A program made the translations under genes and the position numbers. The notes beneath the pieces are model-generated. The model saw only the letters and a program-made list of their open reading frames with translations. It had not been told where the DNA came from and did not search any database. DNA of 64,000 bases from Fennellomyces sp. T-0311. Its lineage: Eukaryota > Mucoromycota > Mucoromycetes > Mucorales > Lichtheimiaceae. Below are positions 1-12,038 of the stretch, piece by piece (position 1 is the stretch's first letter; the number at the start of each line of letters is the position of its first letter). The DNA is taken from the NCBI GenBank assembly GCA_025266875.1, contig JALLLT010000005.1, positions 1,116,001-1,180,000 on the forward strand, read 5' to 3'.

Positions 1-880
1 TAATAAAAAAAAAACCCTTGTTTTCTAATTTATTAAACTCCATTTTGCTTATATTCATGCTGCATGAAGTTCTGAAGGAATCTGTAGCCCAAACTCGTAT
101 TGCAATAACCCTTGTTCCATGCATTGGCAGTATGGCAGATACTTGGAATGGAAGCCAACCTGGCAACGAACTATCAATATGACCAAAGTCCAATGGTGCA
201 CACGTAGTACTGGACCATTCTTCAAATAGTTTGACAAATGGGATTGCGTACCGACCTTATAAAGTGGCGGCTGTTGGAGTCCACAAATGTCTTCCACAGC
301 AGATGTTCATAACAGGGCAGTACTGTGCTTCGAGTGCATTGCAGTTATGTTCACTAGGTAGTTCCAAACAATACGGCTCGGTGATAGTGAAGTGTTTGAT
401 GTGAGTGGTTGAAATGAAGAAATTTGCGAGACTCCTAAGTGGAGTATTTTATTCCATAGGTCAGAGAAACACAGGCCATGTACCACTGGCAATACAGTTA
501 TACAACTCAGTTATATCCCAATGTCACTGGATACGATATGTAGATAGATAAAATCTCGTCGAGTGGCTTACAGTACCAGATGACGGAGACTTGGGGAGCA
601 CCAAAAGAGTTTTCGACTTTGCGGCTATGTAGGTCTTCCCATGTAATTTAAAGGAATTGCTTCCAGTACTGTAGTGGTTGGACACCAGGTTTCAGTTTTT
701 CGATGTGCTGTCGTTCACTTCTAAGCTTGACCAAATGACACCTGGACAACTTGACAAAGGCTGGCCAAAGCCATCCACTATTTTCATGACACTACGCTTA
801 ATTCCATTCATGAAACCAGCTTGCCAAGGATCGGTATAATAGACCTTCGAGGTCGGGATATTCTATATGCTCTGGGTATA
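1..880 (-). pseudogene. decayed TPR/F-box/LRR family copy
   Basis: No intact gene is present. Translating the minus strand in shifting frames gives pieces that align in order with the LRR part of the intact gene at 12039-14018: GQPLSSCPG (about 741-772) matches GQLLSSCLG, and LDEILSIY (541-566) matches LDDILSVI. Intervening segments fit only after frameshifts and a stop. The 3' side carries the tail sequence (17-68) shared with the pseudogene ending at 6342. I infer a dead family member; its F-box and TPR parts are not recognisable. Confidence 0.55.
17..68. repeat. shared 3' tail of F-box pseudogenes, copy 1
   Basis: About 50 bp including TCTAATTTATTAAA followed by CATTTTGCTTA recur at 6201-6253 with a few substitutions. 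Both copies lie just beyond the 3' end of a minus-strand F-box/LRR remnant, so they are probably duplicated 3' UTR sequence. Confidence 0.7.
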
Positions 881-2772
881 GGCATTAATGTAGATCAAAA
901 GGCACAAAGAATAAAGAAACTAAGAAAAGTATCTTTGAAGTTTTGGATATGCTTTATTAAATGCAACCCTCTATGCATTTATATATTTGTGTATTGAATC
1001 AGTGATGGCAGTTTAGATAGTGTTTCGCCTTTAGAATTCCATGAATGGATAGAGGACGTATAGGATTCTTACGTTTGTTCTGATCATGCGGATCTGAGGA
1101 TGTATTAGACATCCGCCCTGCAGTGTAATGGCCTCATTGCAATATTGGAGTCAATTTCATGTCCTGTAGAGTCAAGCTTGCTATACTAATATCCGAGAGC
1201 AAGAATTCTGGCGATCAAAAATGGCAACGATTGAGAGCAGCAAAACCTGCCAACCAAAAATTCAAAAAGCTGATGCGTGTGCCAATCCAACATCACCAAA
1301 GAACCCGGTTCAAGCAGTGATAAGCAACAAAAGAGGTGAAGAGTGCACATTAAGAGCCAAAGCATCCACAACAGTACGCTGCTTAAGGCCAACGTGAATG
1401 GTTGACACGATTATGTCTCTACAAAGAACAGCAAACGATTGGCATCAGCTTATCAACTGGAGATTACGCTTGCTTCCATTGATGTACATATAACACACCA
1501 TACTGTCCCTGTGAACAAAACAAGGCTCAGCAAGTGACATTTTGTTACCTATATGCTTATGAAGGCACCAACGTGAGAACTATTGGACGCATTTGGAAGC
1601 ATATCAGAACTCAATGACTCGTTCAGATATCGGGTACACCCAAATTCGTTGATTTAATTAAATTCGTGAGGTAAAATGAATAGTGGATCAAGTCGCTTAA
1701 ATAACTATTGTAATGGATTGAATGGGTAACTGAGAGTGAGTTAACAAGGGTTAAGCGAATCAGTAATCTTCTTTTGGCTTGTATCACTGGAATGCTTCTT
1801 CAGCTTTGTGTGGGGCTTCTATTTTGTATGCTAACTATTTTATTTCGCTGATGATGAAGAAGGTTATTTATACTATTTCATGGATAGTAAGAGTAGGATG
1901 GGAATGTGTAAAGCCAGGTATCATACTATGATGGTAGTATACTAGGATTGATGTCGTTTTATATGCTACTATGTAACGGGGGTAATTTGGCCTCTGAGGG
2001 TCAAGCGATAACAAATATGAATGGATCAATAGACAACAATGTAGATGGGATCAAATTTGGCCAACCCTTCTTCGATTTTTGGGACTGGACTGACAACCTG
2101 GTGCATCCAAAAGACGAAGATCGTGATGGAGAATCAAGTGACAGAAGCCCCACCCAAGACTTGGCCGTTATCTCTCAAGCAGTTCACATATGATATGTAT
2201 GATTGTACAGGATCTCAAAGATCAGTATGAAGGTAGTCATCCTCATCTTTTACAATTTCCTATTACAATCACCTGATTTTTTTTACCATTATGTTTTTTT
2301 TTTCAAGCATGGAATCGAAAACTTTGTACTATTGAAAAAACAAGTACCGCAAGGATGAGACCTAATACCTATTAGAGTAGGTCTAAAATCCCCGGAAATA
2401 AAATTATAGCCTTTGAACTAACATGAATTGGTTATAACTAGTTAAAGTGTGATGAATGCAATATATTTTGAGTCGTTCACAAGTAGTGTGCAAGTATTTA
2501 CACGCAGGATGAAGTAAAAGTCTTTATGAACGACGTAAATGAACGCGCGCTGATCACAGCTTTCCGCTCTCGTCTGATCCGGTTGGACAAGGTAATGAAA
2601 GCCAATGCGGCAGTAGACGGAAGGAAGTAGTCATGAGGAAGGGAGCAATGTCAGATAACAATAGAAACAGCAAAATGATAAATTAGAATGGGAATACAAA
2701 GTAAAAATCGGATGGAAAGGGGACTAATCCGTAAATATATACTTGTTAGAAATGAAAGGGGGTATCCCTTTT
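881..2772. other. intergenic, no gene recognised
   Basis: Only short open frames without recognisable motifs are present, the longest about 80 codons near 1948-2193. Nothing here supports a gene or RNA call. Confidence 0.5.
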
Positions 2773-3216
2773 TTATGAAGCAACGGATGATATGGGTTGT
2801 AATGACACAGGAACCGGCGACTCCATCCATTCGGGAAAGTCTTGTCCATGCTGGTCGGGCGGCATATATCCTTGTCGGTGATCTGGATTCCAATGCTTGT
2901 TTAGCGTTTCCAAAATGGCGCATAGTTGTTGGCCATTTGGATTCCAGTAGTTCCGAACAGCTTGCGGTCTAGGCGGCTTTTTTGGCAAGCGGTTGAGAAG
3001 ATACGAGATGGAATCGCCGATATCGTGCGGCATGTTGAGTGTATCGTGGATCGAGACACATGTGACCAGGTGTCGACGGTTCATACTGGAGGGGAGACGG
3101 CAATGTGAGCATGGCGTGGATTTACCGCTAGGAAGCCAGCTGAGACGATAACGAATCCCCCTCATACGTTCGGAGGGAGACATGGGTAGCCATAGGATTG
3201 GATCGATCCTACTATT
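2773..3216 (-). mobile_element. non-LTR retrotransposon (LINE) C-terminal fragment
   Basis: The minus-strand frame encodes a tail typical of Mucorales non-LTR reverse transcriptase proteins: a Trp-Leu-Pro-Ser-Gly segment, a CSHC/HLVTC cysteine-histidine knuckle, then DSISYLLNRLPKKPP, then a region in which W-x-P and CAILE precede a final GQDFPEWMES. Family members carry this zinc-knuckle module after the reverse transcriptase. The polymerase and endonuclease parts are absent, so this is a 5'-truncated relic. The frame runs on into the MITE at 3223-3311, so the apparent upstream residues are not native. I recognise this from remembered family pattern, not a search. Confidence 0.7.
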
Positions 3217-3222
3217 TATATG

Positions 3223-3311
3223 CAGTGGAACGTCGCCTTTGCACAGTCGGTTTTTCAGTGCAAAAACTGGAGTGTGCAAAAAGCGAGACTGCGAAAAGCG
3301 GCGTTCTACTG
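3223..3311. mobile_element. pogo-like MITE, 89 bp
   Basis: The left end CAGTGGAACG and the right end CGTTCTACTG are inverted repeats with one mismatch. Interior GCAAAAAGCGAG-type sequence resembles the element at 4599-4762. The TA target duplication typical of pogo/Tc1 elements is not preserved at the outer edge. It abuts the LINE fragment. Confidence 0.6.
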
Positions 3312-4169
3312 TGCACATATTCTTTTAAATTAAGCTTGGTATCTCAATGACAAATGTGGTGAATGGTGAGCGTGTATGGGTGAGTATGGTGATATAGCGA
3401 CATGGTAGCTATATGTGTTAGTGTCAAAACGGTATAGGTTAAGTATCATAAGCATTTAGTTGAAAAAGTATAGATTTTATTTGAAAGATTTTGACCTGCT
3501 CCAATAGGTTCATCATAAGCATTTCTACTGGCAGTTGGAAGGTGCTTCACATAGTTCACAGCTGCATTCCACCACTTGTACAGCAAAGGAAAAGATTTGA
3601 CGGTCGATTGAAACGCTGACGGTAATGTTGGTAGCTCAATTGTAACAGTCCTTGTGCGGACATTAACGCGGTTGTTCAACTGTCCCAATGTCTCGAAATG
3701 TATGTGGTTGCCCAAAGTTAAAACTGCATAAAAAGCGTTTTGACGACCAGGATTACACCGGAAATGGCACTTGTTCTTTCACCGTGGGATGTAAGTAATG
3801 GGTTACGTGGCAGAAATATCATGTCCATCCTGCCCATGATTGATGAGCAGGGTTAATATTAGTTGTTTATAAGTTGTTACCAGTGACTTGTGACTATTTC
3901 CACAGTGCGAAGATCACGATACTTGTAAGGACGAAATTCGTTTGCATCGACAACTGGAGTACGAAGAATTATCTGCAGTTGCTCGACATGTTGTTCCGCA
4001 GCCCAGTTCTCGTTGTACCTTGGCTTAACTTCTCGTATATCGTCGTGCTCGGTCCCTTTTTAAAGAGATTCAAAGATGCCGGTATGGCCCAATCAACGAT
4101 GCGAAACTCGCTGACTGGGCTGCCATCACTCCGTTAGTACCTCCCTTGAACACGTTATTTTTTACATAA
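3312..4169. other. intergenic, no gene recognised
   Basis: Small open frames occur on both strands (about 90 codons at 3446-3715 minus and 3874-4137 plus). None shows a recognisable domain or a convincing exon structure. Confidence 0.4.
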
Positions 4170-4475
4170 CTACCTCATTTTAAGGGCTCCCATGACGTCA
4201 TAGAGCTTTTCAACTTCTTCCGACAGAGTTGCCTTGGTGGTGGTCCCCGGAGACGGGGAACTGGTAACTGATGAAGAAGCGTCTGGACAACGCGAACGCT
4301 TACGTACATTATGGGCGGTCTGCTTCATGATATCCATTATAGCATCTGCAATCTCCTTGTGTGTGTCTTGTTGCCATTTCTCTGCGCGCTTTTTTGCAAC
4401 AGTAGCCCAGTATTCCGGGTAACTTCACCGAAGACAAAATTTTTCTTGCAGCGTTGCTTGGGGGGGGGAACGATG
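4170..4475 (-). CDS. C-terminal exon of an unrecognised protein
   Basis: One minus-strand frame stays open for about 100 codons and ends in TAG at 4170-4172. It reads like a natural protein tail: a Lys/Gln-rich stretch, a likely helix (HKEIADAIMDIMKQT), a Ser/Thr/Pro linker (SSSVTSSPSPGTTTK), and a final acidic amphipathic helix (SEEVEKLYDVMGALK). No start codon or upstream exon could be assigned; a run of nine G (plus strand) lies at its 5' end and a MITE follows at 4599. The fragment may be a remnant. Function is unknown. Confidence 0.35.
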
Positions 4476-4598
4476 TAAGTATGCCTTTTTTACTACTGCT
4501 GTACAACTTACTGTCATATTTTTACGAGCCTTCTCAAATTAGTTCTGGTCTCGGAAGTACCAAGTTGCCGGGCAAATTCATAGTGGCCATATGCAGTA

Positions 4599-4762
4599 CA
4601 GTAGAACCCCGTTTTTTGCACAGGCGGATTTTTAGAAAATGTATGGCAAAAACTGAGGGTGTGAGAAAACCGGGGGTGAACTGGCAGAGAAGCTGAGCGA
4701 GTTGGGCGAGATCTTGATGGGGGTGTGCAAAAAGCGAGAGAACAAGAAGTGCGGGTCTACTG
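4599..4762. mobile_element. pogo-like MITE, 164 bp, with TA target duplication
   Basis: The left end CAGTAGAACCCCG and the right end CGGGTCTACTG are inverted repeats (one mismatch), directly flanked by TA at 4597-4598 and 4763-4764. Ends starting CAGT and a TA duplication are the signature of the pogo/Tigger branch of Tc1-mariner. There is no transposase, so it is non-autonomous. Confidence 0.82.
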
Positions 4763-4764
4763 TA

Positions 4765-6200
4765 GTCGTAGTGTGCTTGGTCCGTTGTTGTTGGATTACC
4801 ACCCTATCCTCGTCTATAAGAATGCTTGTCATAGCACAGAATCGCGAACGTGGAGGATAAACGCTTGCGACACGAGTTCCTATATTACGTCGCCGCAACT
4901 GAAAGTCACTCCACTTTCTCTTGCGACTGTGGTGGACAGCATTGACCCTACAAGAAATGACTCTATCAAATTGATCCAGATGGCGAGGATTGGCACCGTC
5001 GCTTCTGAATATCGAAGTCAGACTACTTGTTGCTATTCCTTGCCGCTTTACTTTTGGTCATATTTTCTGACGTAAGGAAAGCATACATACACACCCGGAG
5101 GTCCCGGCACCGCAATGAGGAATTACCTTTTATAATTCAAAAGTAAACAGAGAGCACCAAAAAAATCACCTTTCTGGTAAGGAGTAGAAGTCATGTGAGA
5201 TCACCCAGTACAGGAGTGTACGTAGCAAAAGAGAGGTGCTTTGGAAGCAGTATGTTATTTCACTGAACCAGCCACTGACGACCATCGCACTGTGCTTGCA
5301 TACGTTTGATCAGTTGATACTGTCTGACGCATCATTCCAGTCAGTACAGAATTGTGTTGACATTGTCAACCAAAGAAGCGCCGCATCAACCCTTTGACTG
5401 ATAGTGTCAGCCAATGGACGAAAGCGACGCGTGTCCTACAGCAGGTAAATGTGTTAGTATGGAGGTCGAAAATATTCCTTCAGTGCTTACCATGATACCC
5501 CAATAGAAAAGGAAGTATTTAAATCAAACCCATTAGAGAATTGTTGTTGCTGGACGATTCACAATCTTATTTATGAGCTTTGTTCACGGCCTAAGATTAA
5601 GTGACGAACTAATACGCTATCATGACTTTCACAAAGAGTAACCTGTAATATAAAAGAAAAAATTAATTACTTTGACAAATTCAAATGCTTGGGCTTACCG
5701 ATAAAAGTGAAATGAGAAATAGGAGCGAAAGAGAGAATAAATTTACTGCGAGTTAGCAGAATTTTATGTACTCGCGCAGTCCCCAAACACAGTAATGTTT
5801 GTGGTCATCTGCCGTTCTTCACTTGCACACCCCTTACTCTTCCCCCAACATCTTCAGCTTTCAGCCAAAGAATTTAATCGAAAAAAGTTGAGCTACACCC
5901 TGAATTACCGAGTGTGTACATGATGGTTGTTTACCCGACTACTGGCTGCTATTTATTAAAAATTCGCTTCGACGAGCCTTCTTCGCCTTTACCTACTTTC
6001 CCAATGAAACGTTCGTATCATAGCGCAAAGTCTTCTGTACATCCTTCCCCGTACGATTCCGCTCCAACGCAGCATCAGCGTTTGTACTTCTCTTCCCACT
6101 TTGGACTTTCCGCTGGATCACCCGCATATATGGTTGGCTGGAACGAATCACAAGTTGTGTGGATGATGACGAAGTAATACCAACACCTACGGAATAAAAA
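4765..6200. other. intergenic, no gene recognised
   Basis: Frames of up to 116 codons (4725-5075 plus, beginning inside the MITE) and 87 codons (5914-6177 plus) have no recognisable motif. I see nothing supportable here. Confidence 0.4.
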
Positions 6201-6253
6201 CCTGTTTTTCTAATTTATTAAATGTCATTTTGCTTACATCCATGCTGGATGAC
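6201..6253. repeat. shared 3' tail of F-box pseudogenes, copy 2
   Basis: This is the partner of the repeat at 17-68. It lies about 90 bp beyond the stop codon of the minus-strand pseudogene ending at 6342. Confidence 0.7.
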
Positions 6254-6341
6254 AGCTTATGTGTATTAAACTTGTTAAGCGCCTTTGCAAGGTATGCTGA
6301 CTAAAATCAGGTTTAAGTTGGTTTAACTGTTTACTGTCGTG

Positions 6342-8230
6342 TTACAAAGGTAGATGAGCGAGAATATGACGTACCGCATCGTGACCCTCGTTGTCAAGGT
6401 CTTGATGATAACAGGAATCGAACCTTCTCAAACTTCGACTACCGCCGATATACCGAGCAGCCTCTGTAGATAACTTCATGCCGTAAAAATTGAGTCCTGT
6501 TAAGTTGGGTAGTTGAGAAATCAATCGGCTGAACTCAACGGTATTAGCTTCCATGATTTCCAAAATATTTTCCATACGAACATACAAGTGTCGAAGGCTC
6601 TTGGTTCGCGCAACATCATGCAGCAGTATAGGGTCCATATCCAAATGGGCATGACTGAGTTCTTTCAACTTGGATTGTTCTTGGTTCATGTAATGTCGCA
6701 TTAGTTTTTGCAGGCCTTGGCTCTGGACGGGCACATCCGCCAAATTCAAATTGGGTAAGGTTCAACTGATATATGGCATCAAATATCCGATCTGTCGTTT
6801 CCACTTAAATACAGCGCATCCAAAGCAGGGTACGCGTGTAACATGGCGAAAAGGTGCTGGTAAATTGTCGAGTTCAAATCGGCCTTGATACCAAGATATG
6901 TCATGTTCGGCATGTACAATGATAATGGGAGCGAGACTGATAACGAGTTGCCAAGGCCAGAGTCCGAGAGTACTAGATGCATTTTTGCATAGGAGTGAAT
7001 GATATTTCCAACCGTTTGGCTAATGGAACCATTGACTGGATACCATCGAATGATAGCTGTTGCCGTTCAAGTGTGCTTTCATTCAGAAATATATGATATG
7101 GAATTATGCTGTGTTCCCAGCCGCAATGACTTGAGAGGGTAGTTAATTTCGGGCAATGATGTCTGATGGTGGATAAGAGCTCGTCCACTGGTGGATACAG
7201 TCTAAATTGGCGAAGATGGGGCGAGCATCGAAAGAGTGATTCGAGGACCTTGGCATCCAGTTCTCCCCGTGTTATTATAGTGAGTTTTTCTAATACTGTG
7301 GTGCTTGGCAACCCGATTTCACTTTCCTTGGCTTTTCCACCTGTCAAACGCAAACGAGTGAGGATTGGACAACTTAACAAAAACTGTCCCACATCGATCA
7401 CAATTTGTTCTGCCGTTAGATTCAGCTCCTTCAATATACGCAACTGACGCAATGATCCGTATAACAGAGATTCAAGACGAGGATGACCTGTCATATATAT
7501 TAATAATAATAATGAACAATGAACCCAGAAATATACCCACGCACATACGATGCCCAGATTGATAACGTCCAAGTGTTGCAGATGAGGAAAGCTATATGTA
7601 TTAACGAAATCGTTGAACCGGTCGATGTAGTCTGGACAGATAGATAACTTGTTGATGTATCCAGATATGATGAGTATCACCTCTTGATGTGTGGATGCTT
7701 CTGCCCAAGGCCAAACGCTTGTCTGCATTGACTTCCGTAGCTCAGGGCTTCCCAGTAGAAGAATGCGCCAGGAGTAACAAACGGACATATATGTCTCGAT
7801 ATGTTGATAGTCCAGATGACTGATAATGCTGCGTGTGACTTCGTGAGGTAATCTAGTCATAAAATCAATGCCAGGGATATTGTTCCAAAGGTAATGAGTT
7901 TTCAGGAGACCGGATCAGACCTTGTTCGAGGATATCGATCGCGTTTTGCTGCGTTCCTTGCACTGAGTATCCTCAAGCAGCACGCAGATATCCACTCGTG
8001 TTGTCGCAATGGTATTTGATTATCAGTAATGCATCCTCCAGTTCTTTTGTCAGTTTTACTGTTTTCTCCCACTTTTCTGCGCGTGTTTCCAAGGCACTGA
8101 GAACTTGTTTTTGACATTTGACACTGAATTGAGAAAATTGCGCGATCAAGTCCTCAAGTCGGTCTTGATCAAGCGTGAATCCTGCATGATCCTCCGGCTG
8201 ACTGCTTAATGGCAGTGCAAGTGTCAGACG
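6342..8230 (-). pseudogene. TPR/F-box/LRR protein, broken copy
   Basis: Most of the domain plan of the genes at 12039-14018 and 35687-37680 can be followed. N-terminal TPR region, 8230-7900: a frame containing ALETRAEKWEK and ELEDALLIIKYHCDN, closely matching the plus-strand paralogue, interrupted by TGA just before GYSVQG. F-box at about 7855-7740 (LPHEVTRSIISHLDY). LRRs from about 7450 to 6342, ending in LAHLPL and TAA. At least two further frame changes separate the LRR pieces near 6980 and 6770. At the conserved intron position the donor would be GC (CTGG|GCATCG). The internal stop and frameshifts argue for a pseudogene; the 7860-6973 portion remains open for 295 codons. Confidence 0.8.
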
Positions 8231-8701
8231 AGATTGATGAATCGTAAAGAAAAAAAGAAGAGAATTTACACACTCCCACGAGGCGTAGTAATACTAGGCT
8301 TCCAAGATGGGTCAGTCTAGTATACTTGGCGAAATGACTATCTTTGGCATATCATCAAGGCTGCTCTGAGGACAAAAGACAGCTTACACCTGTTGCAACA
8401 CAACCGGTATGGACCAAAAAGATGCCATGATCAGTCAGTAGTCGAATAAGCATTTTTGGTGTTTCGCCAAAGCCCTAAATTCAGTGTTGTTATAACAGTA
8501 CGGTCGAGTGCGATAAGTATTCCGCTTTGTCCATCAAAGCATCTATTATCGGTTCTTCTCTCAGATATCATATCATAATCTTATTTACTTTGTATACACA
8601 CAGGCGACTTGATTAATATAATAAATTTGCGATAGTACTACTGATAAGTACGCATGGAATATATCTGGAAAAGGGAAGTTTTACATATAAATCGTTGTCG
8701 C
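8231..8701. other. intergenic, no gene recognised
   Basis: This AT-rich stretch lies between two minus-strand genes, and I saw no coding or RNA signature. Confidence 0.4.
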
Positions 8702-10873
8702 TTATACTGCGTAACGGAAATCTGGATGTCGGTCACCTAGGATCTCACGATCATCGCCGTATGATTCAATTAATTTCTCTTTTTCTTCAGGTGTCATCTG
8801 ATCTCGCTTCTTGTTGATGTAAATAAGAGTAAACCGTAAACCAATGACCAGCATGGTATTGATTACCATAAAAATTAGCGCAATACTACCGGTATTGTGT
8901 TTAGAAGCCTTGTCATCAAATCAATTCTTAAAAAATGCGTACCAATTACCCCAAAAGTAATCTGGGCCATCAAAGTAAATTTGACCTCCTACTGCGCTTC
9001 CAACAGAACTCATGGTGCTAATAATACCATTAGCAGCGGCGCGGCGGGTTAACCCAGAGCTGAGGAAGAAAAAAGGCAAGATTAATGAAATCTGCTTTAT
9101 ACAGACATTGCAAACTTACAAATTATTATTGTACCACGCCGAAGCGATTACTTGAAGTGAGGTCTGTAGATGTAAAAAAGTCAACTTTATCGCCCTACCA
9201 GATTTTGATTGCTTACGGATGCAGCTCTAGAAATACACACGGCAAAGTACCGTACACCAACTTGCTCTTTGGGAACGAACATGAGAAGCAACAGTCCAAG
9301 TATGCAAATGAGATTACCCACGATCATAGGGATTGAACGGGCAAAGCACTTGTCTAGGGAATGTGAGTAGTTTGTGACTAGAATACATGTGCAAGACATA
9401 TACCTGAGAAATAAGTCAATATGTAAAGGAAAATGACTGTCACGACGCTAGGTGGCGTCGTCAGAGCAAGTGACACATCCTCCGTCCAATCGCCTATTCC
9501 GTCAATAATGGATGGCAGTGCCAGGCTTACGCCTGAAAATGCGACACTGCTGGTAACCTCTTCACACAGATACCAATAAGTTTTCCAATCCTTGAACGCT
9601 GACCCAACTTGCTTCCATGACCAAGAATTATCATTGGCTGCGCCTTGATCTGTTGTCGCCCAAATAATAGTTAAGAAGCCAACCTATAGACACTATGTAT
9701 ACGGAAATACAAAACGTACCAGCTGCCATCCGTTCTATTTCCAATTTTCTTTCCTCCTCAGTGAGAAACTTTGCTGTTTCTGGCTTGTCTGGAAAGACTA
9801 AAAATGCAACAACCGCTACCAGTATACATGGCGCTCCCACAATAATAAACATCCTAGAATTGACAATAGATCAGATGTGATATACAGGAATGTTGAGCTT
9901 GTTGTGATGGTGTATATACCACTGCCAAGTATCCACTTTATCTGAAGTTGGTATATGACTGATTCCATAAGTTGTCAATCCATTAGTGGCACCGGTAATT
10001 GATGAGATCATCGTTGCAAAACCATAGCGCCGAGCAAATTCATTACGAGTGTAGAAGATGGCAGTATAATACCTAATATTGGAGTAGACAGTATTAACAA
10101 TAAAAATGATTATCAGATAAATTTTTCACTTTCTTACGCTACACCTGGATAGAATCCTAAATTAACGTAGATCATTGAATTTTAGTAAAATTTCCAAACT
10201 GGGCAGTCATCATTGTCACCTACCAGCTTCAAAAAATCCAAGCGCAAAACGAGTCCCCAGCATACCCGAATACGACTTTACAGCAGCCATGGCCATCGTG
10301 ATACTTCCCCATGTGCTAATATAAAAGAAGCGAGTTAAAAAACCCGCTCCCGTATTCAACCCACTAAAATTCGTACAAGGCAAGAATGGCAAGATAAAGC
10401 GAAGGTCTCCATAGTCGAATAATCAAGCAACAGGGAAACTTAAAGACGATAAAGCCAAAGTAAAAGATACTCAAAGTCCAGCGATACTGAGCTTCCGTCA
10501 TGTTGGTACCCTCAAGAAGTCCACCCAGTTTCGCATTTGTAATAACTTTTCTAATAATATCCGTTAGTATTTTCTCTATATGTACCTTATCAATTGACAC
10601 TTACTTTTCAAAACCTCTGAACATTATTAATAGTCCAAGGATGGGTATCAATCGCCAATCGAGTTTCCTACATATCCATTCCTCTTTAGCCAAATAATTG
10701 GATTTTACGGAACGTTTGATCTACCGGAGGAGCCTCCGTTCCGCTGCATTATAGCTTGTGTCTGATGCTTTTTCATCAAAAACGAGCTCATCAGCCTGTG
10801 GATCACCTTCAAACAGAATGGATTCCTTTTTCTCGCTTCGCCGTTCTGCAGGTGCAGAATGCTTTTCGGTCAT
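8702..10873 (-). pseudogene. MFS permease (Dal5/allantoate-permease-like), probably decaying
   Basis: Exon pieces encode a major facilitator of the anion:cation symporter type: KLDWRLIPILGLL (TM1), YRWTLSIFYFGFIVF (TM2), TWGSITMAMAAVKSY, RFALGFFEAG, YYTAIFYTRNEFARRYG (loop), FIIVGAPCILVAVVAFLVFP followed by DKPETAKFLTEEER (family signature), and C-terminal helices ending in FRYAV and TAA at 8702-8704. Several GT-AG introns are clear, for example one splitting AILA and FTWGS near 10311-10372. The family imports organic anions such as allantoate or vitamins across the plasma membrane; the substrate cannot be read here. Odd points: the proposed start ATG (10871-10873) leads into TAG at 10721-10723, and TGA at 8921-8923 interrupts the C-terminal part. 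Unless unusual introns remove both, the gene is dead. Confidence 0.72.
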
Positions 10874-12038
10874 ATCAACGTGTTCCTTCTCAAAAAAGAG
10901 ATGTTATGGATTCACATTTTTATACTAAAAATGCCGTGCCCCATGTGACACATCCGGTGTTTTCAAAAAGAAAACGAGATCCGAAATTTTAGCATGCACA
11001 CAAAACCTTCCATTTTCTTTTCCATTATGATTGCTTCATCTGGTAAAGTAAGATCCTGGTGATCACGACGATGGCTAAATTGTACGCCACAGATCTGGCT
11101 TTTGTTTCTCAGAATACCCACACTGTACCACAAACAAAAGGCTAAACTTTGCGCGTATGTACATTGTGCTACAATATTTTTCAAGGGGCGTATGTGTGAT
11201 TGTAAAAGTTCCGTGAAATAGATTCAAATGGTGCAGCTATGTAAGAAAAAGACTGTAAGATCCACTTGGTTAAATACGATGTGCATAGAGTACTTTTTCG
11301 ACTTGGATTTACTATGTACACTTGCTACAATCCTACGGAGTCAAGATATCTATTACTCTATATTTTTTGCTGGTTTCGCTAATAAATAACAAAATAGCTA
11401 ATGTACCGGTAGCTATACAAACTTTTCGTTGTGTATGATCCAAGTATACTGGACACGAGGCCTTGGAAACCATTGACGAAATAAATTCGAGGTATTCTTC
11501 CCGTATGATGGTTCTATGACTGATGATTGGTGTAAAGAAAGTTTAAGTACCCGGAATTGTGTGTAATCTACTGAAAAGCAGCATGGCCGAGTAATTGATG
11601 CTGTTGTCATCTTTCGTTATTCACTGACGGGCATAAAATCGGGTGCGCATGATTGATCTTTTATTTATGAACACAGAAAGAGCTTAATGCTTTCAGGGTT
11701 ACACGTAGATCGAATAGGCTATGGGAAATTACTCCAACCCGGACATATTAAATAGAAGAGTGATGAGCGCTATTTTTCCGTTCAGGCAATTTTTTAGAGA
11801 TATGTAGGTATCTTGAATAGTCCTAACGGGTACGTATATGTACACTTTATTTGGAAAAAATACAGACAGAAAAATTGAGACAGAGATATATATAAAACGT
11901 GTCTGCAGATACATAGCGCAGTGTATCACTGCGTTTAGTGTCTTGAGGTGCCATGCTGCACTGGAGTTTCCATAATGATAAGAGTAACAAATTTTCACTA
12001 CGATATGGGACGATTGGTAGAAAAAACTTTAATAAAAA
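10874..12038. other. intergenic, no gene recognised
   Basis: Short frames only, for example 73 codons at 10963-11184 minus and 89 at 11729-11998 minus. Neither shows a domain. The segment serves as the upstream region of the MFS gene and the 3' flank of the F-box gene. Confidence 0.4.
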
